A stretch of DNA of 64,000 nucleotides from Streptomyces djakartensis (GTDB taxonomy: Bacteria; Actinomycetota; Actinomycetes; Streptomycetales; Streptomycetaceae). Under the pieces are notes generated by a model. It was not told where the DNA came from. It searched no databases and was given only the letters and a program-made list of their open reading frames with translations. Where the stretch lies: the NCBI RefSeq assembly GCF_014651075.1, contig NZ_BMWE01000006.1, positions 310,001 to 374,000 of the forward strand. The letters run 5' to 3'. The position numbers were made by a program, and so were the translations under genes. Positions 23,701 through 31,157 of this stretch are shown in pieces; position 1 is the first letter of the stretch, and each line of letters opens with the position of its first letter.

Positions 23701-24594
23701 CTAGGCGGCCACCGGCGTGTAGTGCGAGGCGTCGCCCTCGATGACGTAGCTCTCCTTGCCCTCGACCCCGACGGGGACGTCCCCCGCGACCGTGACCCGG
23801 TGCAGACGGCGCGGCCGGCCGTCGTAGTTGTCGACGGCGTAGTGCTGGGTGATGCGGTTGTCGAACAGGACGAGCTGGTCCGGCGACCAACGGTGGCGCA
23901 GGACGTTCTCCGGCCGGGTGACGTACGCCTGGAGCAGGTCGAGGATCTTGCGGGACTCGCCCGGCGAGAGGCCCACGATCCGCTGGGCGAAGCCGCCGAT
24001 GAACAGGCCGCGTTCGCCCGTCAGCGGATGGACCCGGACCACCGGGTGGACCGTTCGGTACTTGATCGAGGTGAACTGGGCCCGCCGGGCGGCCTGCTCC
24101 TCGTCGACGGCCTCCTCCGGGACGGCGTAGTCGTAGTCGTTGGTGTGCTCGGCCCACAGCGTGTCGGCGAGGGCGCGCAGCGACTCGGGCAGGTTCCGGT
24201 AGGCGGCGGCCGAGCTGGCGATCAGCGTCTCGCCGCCGTACGGCGGGACCGTGATGCTGCGCAGGCTGGTGGCCTGCGGCGGGTTGAGGACGAAGGTGAC
24301 GTCGGTGTGCCAGTGGTTGGCGGCCCGGCCGCCCTCGCTGTCGACGGGCAGCACGTTCGGGGCGCCGTCGACGGCGGGCACCGTCGGGTGGGCGGTGGTG
24401 ATGTCACCGAAGTGACGGACGAAGGCCTGCTGGCCCGCGTCGTCCAGGCCCTCCGCGTCGAAGACGAGGGCCTTGTGGGCGTTGAGCGCCTCACGCAGGG
24501 CGGTGTACGTCTCCTCGCCGAGAGGCCGGGTGATGTCGACGCCCTCGAATCGGGCGCCGATGTTCGCGGTGACCTTGTGGATCTCGATGGCCAT
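23701..24594 (-). CDS. TauD/TfdA-family Fe(II)/2-oxoglutarate dioxygenase
   Basis: 297 residues. The facial triad begins with H96-x-D98 in NHWHTDVTFV. The distal His and the 2-oxoglutarate-binding Arg are in RLHRVTVAGD near 270, and TRP near the N-terminus is as in TauD. The family hydroxylates sulfonates (releasing sulfite), alkyl sulfates or phenoxyacids. With an adjacent FMN-type monooxygenase and sulfonate-type ABC transporter, sulfonate or sulfate-ester desulfurisation is most likely. It is last in its operon, 26 bases after the monooxygenase. Confidence 0.88.
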   Translation of the reverse strand: MAIEIHKVTANIGARFEGVDITRPLGEETYTALREALNAHKALVFDAEGLDDAGQQAFVRHFGDITTAHPTVPAVDGAPNVLPVDSEGGRAANHWHTDVTFVLNPPQATSLRSITVPPYGGETLIASSAAAYRNLPESLRALADTLWAEHTNDYDYAVPEEAVDEEQAARRAQFTSIKYRTVHPVVRVHPLTGERGLFIGGFAQRIVGLSPGESRKILDLLQAYVTRPENVLRHRWSPDQLVLFDNRITQHYAVDNYDGRPRRLHRVTVAGDVPVGVEGKESYVIEGDASHYTPVAA

Positions 24595-24620
24595 GACGGG
24601 TTCCTTTCGGACGGCAGGGA

Positions 24621-25964
24621 TCAGAGGAGAGCGGGGGCGGGGACGTGCTGGTTGGCGGGGCGCGGGAGGCCGTACCGCTCCCGCAGGGTCCGGCGGGGGC
24701 TGCCGTACTCGGTGCGGAGCAGGCCGCGGGCGCGCAGGATCGGGACGACGTGGTCGACGAAGGCCTCCAGCCCGGACGGCAGCACCGCGGGCATGATGTT
24801 GAAGCCGTCGGCGGCGCCCGACTCGAACCAGAGCTGGATCGTGTCGGCGACCTGCTCGGGCGTCCCGGCGAAGGTGAGGTGCCCGCGCCCGCCGCCGAGC
24901 CGCCCGATCAGCTTTCGCACGGTGAGCCGCTCACGCCGGGCCAGCTCGACGATGAGTGTGTAGCGGCTCTTGGCGCCCTCGACGGCGCTCTCCGGCGGCA
25001 GGTCGGAGGGGAGCGGGCCGTCCAGATCCAGGGTCCCGGGGGCCAGTTGCAGCAGCCGCTCAAGGTGGGCCACTCCGTGCGTGTGCACGATGTGGTCCTC
25101 CAGGACCCGCTCGCCGGCCCGCGCCTCGGCCTCCGTCGAGCCGATCACCGGCACGATCCCGGGCAGCACCTTGATGTGGTCGGCGCCCCGCCCGGCGGCG
25201 ACGGTCCGGGCCTTGAGGTCGGCGTAGAAGGCCCGCGCGTCCTCGATGGTCTGCTGGGCGGTGAACACCGCCTCCGCGTACCGTGCGGCGAACCGCTTGC
25301 CGTCCTCGGAGGAGCCGGCCTGCACCAGCAGGGGATAACCCTGGGGTGTGCGAGGCACGTTGAGCGCCCCCTCGACGCTGAAGTAGCGGCCCTTGTGCCG
25401 CGGCGGGTGGATCTTCGCGTCGTCGCCCCACACGCCCGCCGCCTTGTCGGCGACGATCGCGTCGTCCTCCCAGCTGTCCCACAGCTTCAGCGCCACGTCG
25501 AGGAACTCGGCGGCCCGCGCGTACCGTTCGGCGTGCGCCGGCTCGGCGTCCAGACCGAAGTTGCGGGCGGCCTCGGCACCGGCGGTGGTGACGATGTTCC
25601 AGCCCGCCCGGCCGCCGCTGAGATGGTCCAGGGTGGCGAACTTGCGGGCCAGGTTGTACGGCGAGTTGTAGGAGGTGGAGGCCGTGGCGATCAGGCCGAT
25701 GTGCTCGGTGGCCGTGGCCAGGGCGGTCAGCAGCGTGATCGGCTCCAATGCTCCGGCGGGCCGCTGGGCCACACTGCTCCACAGCTGCGGGCCGTCGGCG
25801 AGGAACAGCGAGTCGAAGGTGCCGCGCTCGGCGATCCGGGCGAGCCGCACGTAGTGCGCCAGGTCCACATGCGCGTACGGGTCGCTCTCCGGCAGCCGCC
25901 ACGACGCCTCGTGGTGGCCGGTGTTCATCAGGAAGGCGTTGAGGTGCAGCTGTCTGCCGGTCAT
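24621..25964 (-). CDS. LLM-class flavin-dependent monooxygenase (NtaA/SnaA/DszA type)
   Basis: 447 residues, longer than SsuD and matching the NtaA/DszA subgroup. N-terminal LHLNAFLMNTGHHEASWR, then ARIAERGTFDSLFLADG, EPITLLTALATATEHIGLIATAST, and GRAGWNIVTTAGAEAARNFG are the luciferase-like barrel landmarks. PLLVQAGSSEDGKRFAARYAEAVF is the typical second half. These enzymes use reduced FMN from a partner reductase to oxidise organosulfur or chelating compounds; no reductase is encoded nearby. The start overlaps the ATPase stop by four bases. Confidence 0.9.
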   Translation of the reverse strand: MTGRQLHLNAFLMNTGHHEASWRLPESDPYAHVDLAHYVRLARIAERGTFDSLFLADGPQLWSSVAQRPAGALEPITLLTALATATEHIGLIATASTSYNSPYNLARKFATLDHLSGGRAGWNIVTTAGAEAARNFGLDAEPAHAERYARAAEFLDVALKLWDSWEDDAIVADKAAGVWGDDAKIHPPRHKGRYFSVEGALNVPRTPQGYPLLVQAGSSEDGKRFAARYAEAVFTAQQTIEDARAFYADLKARTVAAGRGADHIKVLPGIVPVIGSTEAEARAGERVLEDHIVHTHGVAHLERLLQLAPGTLDLDGPLPSDLPPESAVEGAKSRYTLIVELARRERLTVRKLIGRLGGGRGHLTFAGTPEQVADTIQLWFESGAADGFNIMPAVLPSGLEAFVDHVVPILRARGLLRTEYGSPRRTLRERYGLPRPANQHVPAPALL

Positions 25965-26695
25965 CGATGGTCCTCCGTGACACCGAGCGCGGCCAGCAGC
26001 CGCTCCCGGTACTCGCCGAGCAGGGGATCGCGGTACGACCGGGGGTGCGCGCGGTCGATGGGGAGGTCGAGGCCGATCCGGCCCTGGTCGAGGACGAGCA
26101 CCCGGTCGGCGAGCACGATCGCCTCGTCCACGTCATGGGTGACCAGCAGCACCGAGGGCCGGTGGCGCTCCCACAGCTCCCGCAGCAGGCCGTGCATCCG
26201 GATCCGGGTGAGCGCGTCCAGCGCCCCGAACGGCTCGTCGGCCAGCAGCAGTTCCGGCTCCCGGACGAGGGACCGGGCCAGGGCGGCGCGCTGGGCCTCC
26301 CCGCCGGACAGCTCACCCGGCCAGGCCCGTTCGCGACCCTTCAGCCCCACCTCTTCCAGGGCCTCACGGCCGCGCCGCTCGGCGTCCTTTCCGTCGAGTC
26401 CGAGCAGGACGTTGGCGAGCACCCGCCGCCAGGGCAGCAGCCGGGAGTCCTGGAAGACCACCGACACCCGTTCCGGGGCGCTGAGCTGCCCGCTGCCGGT
26501 GACGCCGTGGTCGAGTCCGGCGATCGCCCGCAGCAGCGTGCTCTTGCCGGAGCCGCTGTGCCCGAGCAGGGCCGTGAGCTGCCCGGCGGGCAGGTCGAGA
26601 TCGATGCCGTCGAGGACCGTCCGGCCGTCGAACGACCGGGTCAGGCCGCGCAGTTGGACGGCGGGCCGGGTCAGCTGCTCAGTGTGCGGCGCCAT
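25961..26695 (-). CDS. Sulfonate/nitrate/taurine-type ABC transporter ATPase (SsuB/TauB-like)
   Basis: 244 residues from the ATG at 26695. Walker A GHSGSGKST near 48, signature LSGGEAQRAALAR near 138, Walker B LLLADEPFGALDALTR and VTHDVDEAIVLADR are all present. The short length without a regulatory domain and FGALDALTR are typical of the SsuB/TauB group. It overlaps the permease gene by 25 bases. Confidence 0.92.
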   Translation of the reverse strand: MAPHTEQLTRPAVQLRGLTRSFDGRTVLDGIDLDLPAGQLTALLGHSGSGKSTLLRAIAGLDHGVTGSGQLSAPERVSVVFQDSRLLPWRRVLANVLLGLDGKDAERRGREALEEVGLKGRERAWPGELSGGEAQRAALARSLVREPELLLADEPFGALDALTRIRMHGLLRELWERHRPSVLLVTHDVDEAIVLADRVLVLDQGRIGLDLPIDRAHPRSYRDPLLGEYRERLLAALGVTEDHR

Positions 26696-27537
26696 GACAG
26701 CACCCTCCGTTCGACGATGCGGACCGCGCTGTCGGAGATGAGGCCGAAGACGCCGTAGACGACCAGGCCGACGAGGATGACGTCCGTCTGGCCGTAGTTC
26801 TGCGCCTGGAACATCATGTAGCCGAGGCCGCTGGTGGCGTTGATCTGCTCCAGCACCACCAGGCCCAGCCAGGAGCCGGTCACGCCGAGCCGCAGCCCGA
26901 CGAAGAAGCCGGGCAGCGCGCCGGGGACGACGACCTGCCGGATGAACCGGTACTTCGACAGGCCCTGGACCTCGGCCAGTTCGACGAACCGGCTGTCGAT
27001 GCCGGACAGCGCGGCATGCGTGTTGAGGTAGATCGGGATGTAGACGACGATCGCGATGATGGCGATCTTGAAGGTCTCGCCGATGCCCAGCCAGAGGATG
27101 AACAGCGGGATCAGACCCAGGGTGGGGATCGCCCGGTTGAGGTTGACCGTGCCGTCGATCAGCGCCTCGCCGGTCCGGGTGAGCCCGGACGCCAGCGCGA
27201 GCAGGATCCCCCCGGTCAGACCGATGGCGAAGCCGGTGGCCGCGCGCTGCAGGGAGGTCAGGATGTCGTCCGGCAGCGTGCCCGCGTCCCACAGACGGCT
27301 GCCCGTCTCCAGCACCGTCCACGGCGCCGGGATCGCGCCCGGGTCGAGCAGTCCGGCCGCGGAGGCGACGACCCACAGGGCGAGGACGACGGCGGGCCCG
27401 ATGAGCCGGGTGGCGGGCAGCCGCCTGCCCGGGGCCAGTCGCCGGCGCCTGCGCACCTGGCGGGGCTCCTCGACGGGGGCGAGCGGTGCGGCGGCGGTCG
27501 TGTGCGTGGTCGTGGTCGTGGTCGTGTGCGTGGTCAC
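26671..27537 (-). CDS. Sulfonate/nitrate/taurine-type ABC transporter permease (SsuC/TauC-like)
   Basis: 288 residues from the GTG at 27537, preferred over the GTG at 27546 because GGAGG lies eight bases upstream. The protein starts with a low-complexity Thr-rich tail (MTTHTTTTTTTHTT) and a basic stretch. Six membrane spans follow, and EVQGLSKYRFIRQVVVPGALPGFFVGLRLG is the EAA docking loop. The GTG at 27546 overlaps the binding-protein stop, so ribosomes may pass directly between the genes. Confidence 0.9.
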   Translation of the reverse strand: MTTHTTTTTTTHTTAAAPLAPVEEPRQVRRRRRLAPGRRLPATRLIGPAVVLALWVVASAAGLLDPGAIPAPWTVLETGSRLWDAGTLPDDILTSLQRAATGFAIGLTGGILLALASGLTRTGEALIDGTVNLNRAIPTLGLIPLFILWLGIGETFKIAIIAIVVYIPIYLNTHAALSGIDSRFVELAEVQGLSKYRFIRQVVVPGALPGFFVGLRLGVTGSWLGLVVLEQINATSGLGYMMFQAQNYGQTDVILVGLVVYGVFGLISDSAVRIVERRVLSWRRTLSS

Positions 27538-27542
27538 GATGG

Positions 27543-28598
27543 TCACCTCCGGTACTCCGCGGGTACGGCCTTCGCCGCGAGGGACTCGAATCGGTGGTCG
27601 AAGAGCTCGGAGACGTCGAACTTCTTCACGAAGCCGCCCTCTGCGAGCAGATCGGCGGTCTCCTGCTCCCACTCGATCGCCTCGTCCCAGCGCGGCGGGA
27701 ACAGCGGCTTGTTGGCCAGCTCGCTGATCCCCTTCGCCTGGGCCGGGGTCAGGTTCTGCGTCCCGACGTAGAACTGCTCGTTCCACTCGTCGGGGTGCTC
27801 GTACGTCCACACCGCGCCCTTCGCCCAGTACGGGATGTACGCGGCGACCGCGGCGGCCTTCGCCCGGTCGTTGAGCACCGAGACCGGCGCCCACAGCAGG
27901 TTGAGCAAATCCACCACGTCCGTCTTGACGGTCCGGGCGGACTTGTTCTGCGCCAGGTACGCGGGCGCCTGCGTGTTGCCGAGCGGGGCGATGTCCACCT
28001 GCCCGGACTGCAGGGCCGTGAGGAACTGGTTGCTGGTCAGCGGCACCAGCTCCACGTCGTCGTACGCGAGACCGGCCTTCTTCAGCGCCCGCAGCAGCAC
28101 GACGCCCTGGGCCTGGCCCTGCGAGAAGGCCAGCCGCCTGCCCTTGAAGTCGGCGACCTCACGGATGTCGCTGCCGGGCTTGGTGGCGAAAAGGTAGTTG
28201 GGCTTGCGGGTGATGTTGATCGCGACGATCTTCGCGTCGAAGCCCTGGTAGTGCGCCTGGATCGGAGGGACACCCGCGTTGTTGGCGACCTCCAGCGACT
28301 TCGCGCGGAAGGCGTTGATGACATCGGGGCCCGCGCCGATGTTCAGCCAGTTGGACACCTTGAACGGCAGGTCGCGGAACCCGGCCAGCTTGAACTGGAG
28401 TTGCTGCGCGTTCTGGAACGAGGCGATCTTCAGGCTCGTACCGGCGGGAACCTTGGAGGCCAGAGGAGCGTCGGACGCCGCTTCGGCCGCGGCGCTGTTG
28501 TCCGCGCAGCCGCTCAGTCCGGCCGCAGCGGCCGTCACGCCGAGCAGTGAGGTCAGGAACAGGCGCCGGTCGACACCGGGCACGGAGGGCGAGGGCAT
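27543..28598 (-). CDS. Sulfonate-type ABC transporter substrate-binding lipoprotein
   Basis: 351 residues from the ATG at 28598 (GGAG eight bases upstream). Signal DRRLFLTSLLGVTAAAAGLSGC ends in a lipobox Cys and has a twin-arginine-like start. The mature protein belongs to the NMT1/SsuA-like group: FKVSNWLNIGAGPDVINAFRAKSLEVAN, FATKPGSDIREVADFKGRRLAFSQGQAQGVVLLRALKKAGL. It opens the operon for a transporter, a monooxygenase and a dioxygenase. The 200 bases upstream hold a Cys-rich leader ORF, a hairpin and a palindrome, so expression is probably sulfur-controlled. Confidence 0.9.
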   Translation of the reverse strand: MPSPSVPGVDRRLFLTSLLGVTAAAAGLSGCADNSAAAEAASDAPLASKVPAGTSLKIASFQNAQQLQFKLAGFRDLPFKVSNWLNIGAGPDVINAFRAKSLEVANNAGVPPIQAHYQGFDAKIVAINITRKPNYLFATKPGSDIREVADFKGRRLAFSQGQAQGVVLLRALKKAGLAYDDVELVPLTSNQFLTALQSGQVDIAPLGNTQAPAYLAQNKSARTVKTDVVDLLNLLWAPVSVLNDRAKAAAVAAYIPYWAKGAVWTYEHPDEWNEQFYVGTQNLTPAQAKGISELANKPLFPPRWDEAIEWEQETADLLAEGGFVKKFDVSELFDHRFESLAAKAVPAEYRR

Positions 28599-28668
28599 GG
28601 GAGGACTCCAAGAGGATGGAAGAGGGCACAGCACGCGGAATTCCGGGCAGGAAAAAGCCGGGCAGGGG

Positions 28669-28682
28669 AATTCACGTGAATT
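28669..28682. promoter_or_regulatory. 14-bp perfect palindrome before the sulfonate operon
   Basis: AATTCACGTGAATT is fully self-complementary, 71 bases before the start codon of the substrate-binding protein and downstream of the leader ORF. It may be an operator for the ROK protein or another sulfur regulator. Confidence 0.45.
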
Positions 28683-28698
28683 TCACACGGGAAGGAGA

Positions 28699-28721
28699 AG
28701 GCGCTCCGTGAACGGGCGCCT
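28699..28721 (-). terminator. Hairpin between cysteine leader and sulfonate operon (attenuator candidate)
   Basis: Read on the minus strand, AGGCGC-CCG, loop TTCA, CGG-A-GCGCCT forms a stem of nine pairs with one bulged base, followed by the pyrimidine run TCTCCTTCCC. It starts 16 bases after the leader stop. Confidence 0.5.
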
Positions 28722-28736
28722 AGGCGCGTCAACGGG

Positions 28737-28796
28737 TCAGCAACAGAGAGTGCGACAGCTCGTGAGCGGGGTCATGAACAGGATGTTCCCGGCCAT
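28737..28796 (-). CDS. Cysteine-rich leader peptide before the sulfonate operon
   Basis: A 19-codon frame reads MAGNILFMTPLTSCRTLCC; an internal ATG at 28775 gives the 12-residue MTPLTSCRTLCC. Three cysteine codons fall in the last six, two of them adjacent to the stop. TTGACA (28807-28812), 18 bases, GAACAT (28783-28788), then seven bases to the ATG at 28775 suggest a leaderless transcript that begins at that ATG. Such Cys-ending leaders are known cysteine-responsive attenuators in mycobacteria. The frame is too short for ordinary gene calling; its translation is inferred. Confidence 0.6.
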   Translation of the reverse strand: MAGNILFMTPLTSCRTLCC

Positions 28797-28812
28797 GCAC
28801 CACCCCTGTCAA
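28783..28812 (-). promoter_or_regulatory. Promoter candidate for the sulfonate operon leader
   Basis: Minus-strand TTGACA (28812-28807), spacer 18, GAACAT (28788-28783). The expected start point falls at the ATG at 28775. Confidence 0.5.
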
Positions 28813-28829
28813 CATTCCGAGTTTCTGAA

Positions 28830-30029
28830 TTAAATGACCTCAGGTGACGCGCCCAGCGGATCGCGATAGAGCACGTCGAGCGCCACCGAACCACCCGCCA
28901 CGGCCAGGATGGAATCCGGGAAACTGGTCGGTGACACGGTAGCGGCGCGGCCGGCTTCGACCTCTTCGCGCAACGCGGCCAGACAGTCCTCCCGGTGCAT
29001 GATCCCGATCTCCGTCACGACCACCCGCTCGGGGTTGAGCACATCGAGCAGCAGCCCCACCGCCCGCCCGACCCTGCGCGACCGCTCCAGCAGCAGCCGT
29101 GCGGCCACCGGGTCACCGGCCGCGGCGGCGCCGACCACGTGCATCGGGTTCACCCCGTCGACGATCCCCGCCTCGCGGGCCCGCCGGCACAGTGTCCGCT
29201 CGCTCAACTCTTCCTGGAGGCAGCCGACCCGGCCGCAGTCGCAGGGCTCCGTGCCACCCGGCACCGGCAGATGGGCGATGGCCCCGGCCTGGGAGCGCGG
29301 CCCGTGGTGCACCTCGTCGTTGGTGGCGAACGCCGCGTCGACCACATTGCCCGCGAACAGGTGCAGCACGCTGCGGCTGCCCCGGGCCCCGCCGAACAGA
29401 CGCTCCGCGTTGACCAGCGCCCGCGCGTGTCCGTCCACATGGACCGGCAGCCCGGTGTGCGCGCCGAGCACCTCCCGCACCGGCACCTCGCGCCAGCCCA
29501 GCAGCGGATGCTCGACGACGGTGCCCGAGTCCCGGTCCACCCAGCCGCCCGCCGCGAAACCGACGCTCAGCGGCCTGCTGCCGGGAGTTCCGGCGAGCAG
29601 CGCCGCCAGCGCGTCGGCGGCCCGGGCCAGCACCTGTGCGGGCTCGGTGCGTTCGTGCTTCACCTCGCGCCGGGCCACCACCCGCCCGCGCAGATCCAGC
29701 AACGCGACCGTGGTGTACGGCACCGCCACGTGCACGCCGCCGACCACGAACCGGGAGTCGTCCAGGTCGACCGGCAGATGCGGTCGGCCCACGCCCCTGG
29801 AACGCCGGAGTTCGGCGGACTCACGGATGAGCCCCAACTCGGCGAACCGGGCGCAGTAGCCGGTCACCGACGCGGGGGACAGACCCGTCAGCCGGGCGAT
29901 GGTGCTGCGCGCGACCGGCCCGTGCTCCAGCACCGACCGCAGGACGACACTCGCGCTGGTACGGCGCCGGTCGCTGTCGGCGACACGGGGGATGGGGGAC
30001 GTCAGAAGGGGAGCCGCGGTACGGGGCAT
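28830..30029 (-). CDS. ROK-family transcriptional regulator
   Basis: 399 residues from the ATG at 30029. An N-terminal winged helix (TSASVVLRSVLEHGPVARSTIARLTGLSPASVTGYCARFAELGLI, about 20-65) precedes a ROK domain. The ROK zinc motif is present as CDCGRVGCLQEELS. The sugar-kinase-like phosphate loop is altered (GGVHVAVPYTTVALLDLRG), consistent with a regulator rather than an active kinase. It lies immediately upstream of the sulfonate operon in the same orientation, 54 bases from the leader promoter's ATG, and is itself preceded by a leader ORF of the actinobacterial sulfur type. Control of the sulfonate operon is likely but not shown. A ROK protein here is unexpected because most respond to sugars. 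Confidence 0.88.
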   Translation of the reverse strand: MPRTAAPLLTSPIPRVADSDRRRTSASVVLRSVLEHGPVARSTIARLTGLSPASVTGYCARFAELGLIRESAELRRSRGVGRPHLPVDLDDSRFVVGGVHVAVPYTTVALLDLRGRVVARREVKHERTEPAQVLARAADALAALLAGTPGSRPLSVGFAAGGWVDRDSGTVVEHPLLGWREVPVREVLGAHTGLPVHVDGHARALVNAERLFGGARGSRSVLHLFAGNVVDAAFATNDEVHHGPRSQAGAIAHLPVPGGTEPCDCGRVGCLQEELSERTLCRRAREAGIVDGVNPMHVVGAAAAGDPVAARLLLERSRRVGRAVGLLLDVLNPERVVVTEIGIMHREDCLAALREEVEAGRAATVSPTSFPDSILAVAGGSVALDVLYRDPLGASPEVI

Positions 30030-30072
30030 GGGAATCTTTCTGGGGCCGGTCCGACACTGCGCCGTCTCGATC

Positions 30073-30094
30073 GGCGAGCCGGATCCGCTCCGCC
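30073..30094 (-). repeat. Hairpin directly after the ROK-gene leader ORF
   Basis: GGCGAGC (30073-30079) pairs imperfectly (one bulge) with GCTCCGCC (30087-30094). It begins six bases after the leader stop on the minus strand and is a possible attenuator stem, weaker than that of the sulfonate leader. Confidence 0.3.
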
Positions 30095-30099
30095 CCGCC

Positions 30100-30186
30100 T
30101 CACGCCGGGCGGCGACAGGTGGCCGTGCCCTGGCGTCGCAGGTCGACATAGCGACGCCGCGAGAAGTACCGGGCCTGGGCAACCAT
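30100..30186 (-). CDS. Actinobacterial sulfur-type leader peptide before the ROK gene
   Basis: A 28-codon frame starting MVAQARYF and containing SRRRYVDLRRQGTATCRRPA at the end. The pattern RR-x-VDL-x-R-x-x-x-A-x-CR is that of the short putative leader peptides found before sulfur-assimilation genes in Streptomyces. TAGCGT lies seven bases before the ATG, so the transcript is probably leaderless. The stop is 70 bases before the ROK start codon. The longer frame reaching to 30438 is unlikely to be used. Confidence 0.6.
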   Translation of the reverse strand: MVAQARYFSRRRYVDLRRQGTATCRRPA

Positions 30187-30489
30187 GCCGTCGACGCTAG
30201 CAAAACGGTCCGCGCCCGGACAGACGGCGACCGACGGGCGAGACGGTGCCCCGTGATGGCCCCCGTGCCTTTGGGGGAAACCTACAGACGCCCTTCGCCC
30301 CGGTTCAGGTGTCGCGCAGCACTCCATCGACGTGACAGGCGTCACCCCGTACTCGGTGTAACCCGCTCCCTTTGTTCGGAGCCGACCAAGCGTCGGTTCG
30401 TGCCTTTGTCGACCACTGACGGTGATCGGGGCGAGCACGCTGGGATAGCGTCACGATGTCCCGACCACCCTCACCCTCGCGGAGTCCCC
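30187..30489. other. Non-coding divergent promoter region, ROK leader / bioY
   Basis: No coding frame with plausible composition is seen. On the plus strand TAGCGT (30446-30451) lies 38 bases before the bioY ATG and is a likely -10 element. On the minus strand another TAGCGT lies just before the leader ATG at 30186. Confidence 0.5.
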
Positions 30490-31071
30490 ATGAGCACCGC
30501 TGCCGCCACACCCGTACGCGCCGGACAGGTCCTCGCCGACCTGCTCCCCGCCTCCCGTGTCAGGGACGCGGCCCTCGTGCTCGGCGGCGCCACGCTCACC
30601 GGCCTCGCCGCCCAGATCTCGGTACCCGTCCCGGGCTCCCCGGTGCCGGTGACCGGCCAGACCTTCGCCGCGCTGCTCGTCGGTACCTCCCTCGGCGCCG
30701 GCCGCGGGCTGCTCGCACTCGCGCTGTACGCCGTGGCGGGCGTCGCCGGTATGCCGTGGTTCGCGAGTGGCACCTCCGGTGTCGCCCCCTCCTTCGGCTA
30801 CATCGTCGGCATGGTCCTCGCCTCGGCCGCCGTGGGTGCCCTGGCCCGCCGCGGCGCCGACCGCTCGATGCTGCGCATGGCGGGCACCATGCTGGTGGGC
30901 GAGGCGATCATCTACGCCGTCGGCGTGCCCTACCTGGCCTTCGCCACCGGCATGTCCGCCACCGCCGCGATCGCGGCCGGCCTCACGCCGTTCCTCGTCG
31001 GCGACGCGCTGAAGGCGGCGCTGGCGATGGGGGCGCTGCCGACGGCCTGGAAGTTCGCCGACAAGAGCTGA
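30490..31071 (+). CDS. bioY: Biotin transporter BioY (S component)
   Basis: 193 residues with six hydrophobic spans. The BioY signature is clear: AQISVPVPGSPVPVTGQTFAALLVGTSLGAGRGLLALALYAVAG, then FGYIVGMVLASAAVGALARRG and FLVGDALKAALA. It is the substrate-binding membrane subunit of an ECF-type biotin importer; no bioM/bioN ATPase or T-component gene adjoins, so it either works alone or shares a general energising module. ATG at 30490 has GGAG six bases upstream. Confidence 0.95.
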   Translation: MSTAAATPVRAGQVLADLLPASRVRDAALVLGGATLTGLAAQISVPVPGSPVPVTGQTFAALLVGTSLGAGRGLLALALYAVAGVAGMPWFASGTSGVAPSFGYIVGMVLASAAVGALARRGADRSMLRMAGTMLVGEAIIYAVGVPYLAFATGMSATAAIAAGLTPFLVGDALKAALAMGALPTAWKFADKS

Positions 31072-31087
31072 GCTCACGGACGTTGTT

Positions 31088-31128
31088 GAGCGGCCCGCCG
31101 GGGTGTGGTTCCCCCTGGCGGGCCGCTC
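31088..31128. terminator. Bidirectional terminator between bioY and the surface protein
   Basis: GAGCGGCCCGCC (31088-31099) pairs perfectly with 31117-31128. It lies between convergent genes. Confidence 0.8.
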
Positions 31129-31157
31129 GCGTGTACGCAGGATGCCGGCGACCCTTT

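Noticed and set aside
22196..24157. Apparent N-terminal extension of amino-acid permease 1
   Set aside because: The extension reads the dioxygenase gene in another frame; the permease starts at 23578 with normal APC sequence.
30100..30438. 112-residue minus-strand protein upstream of the ROK gene
   Set aside because: Its upper part has no coding character; only the last 28 codons look used, as a leader peptide.
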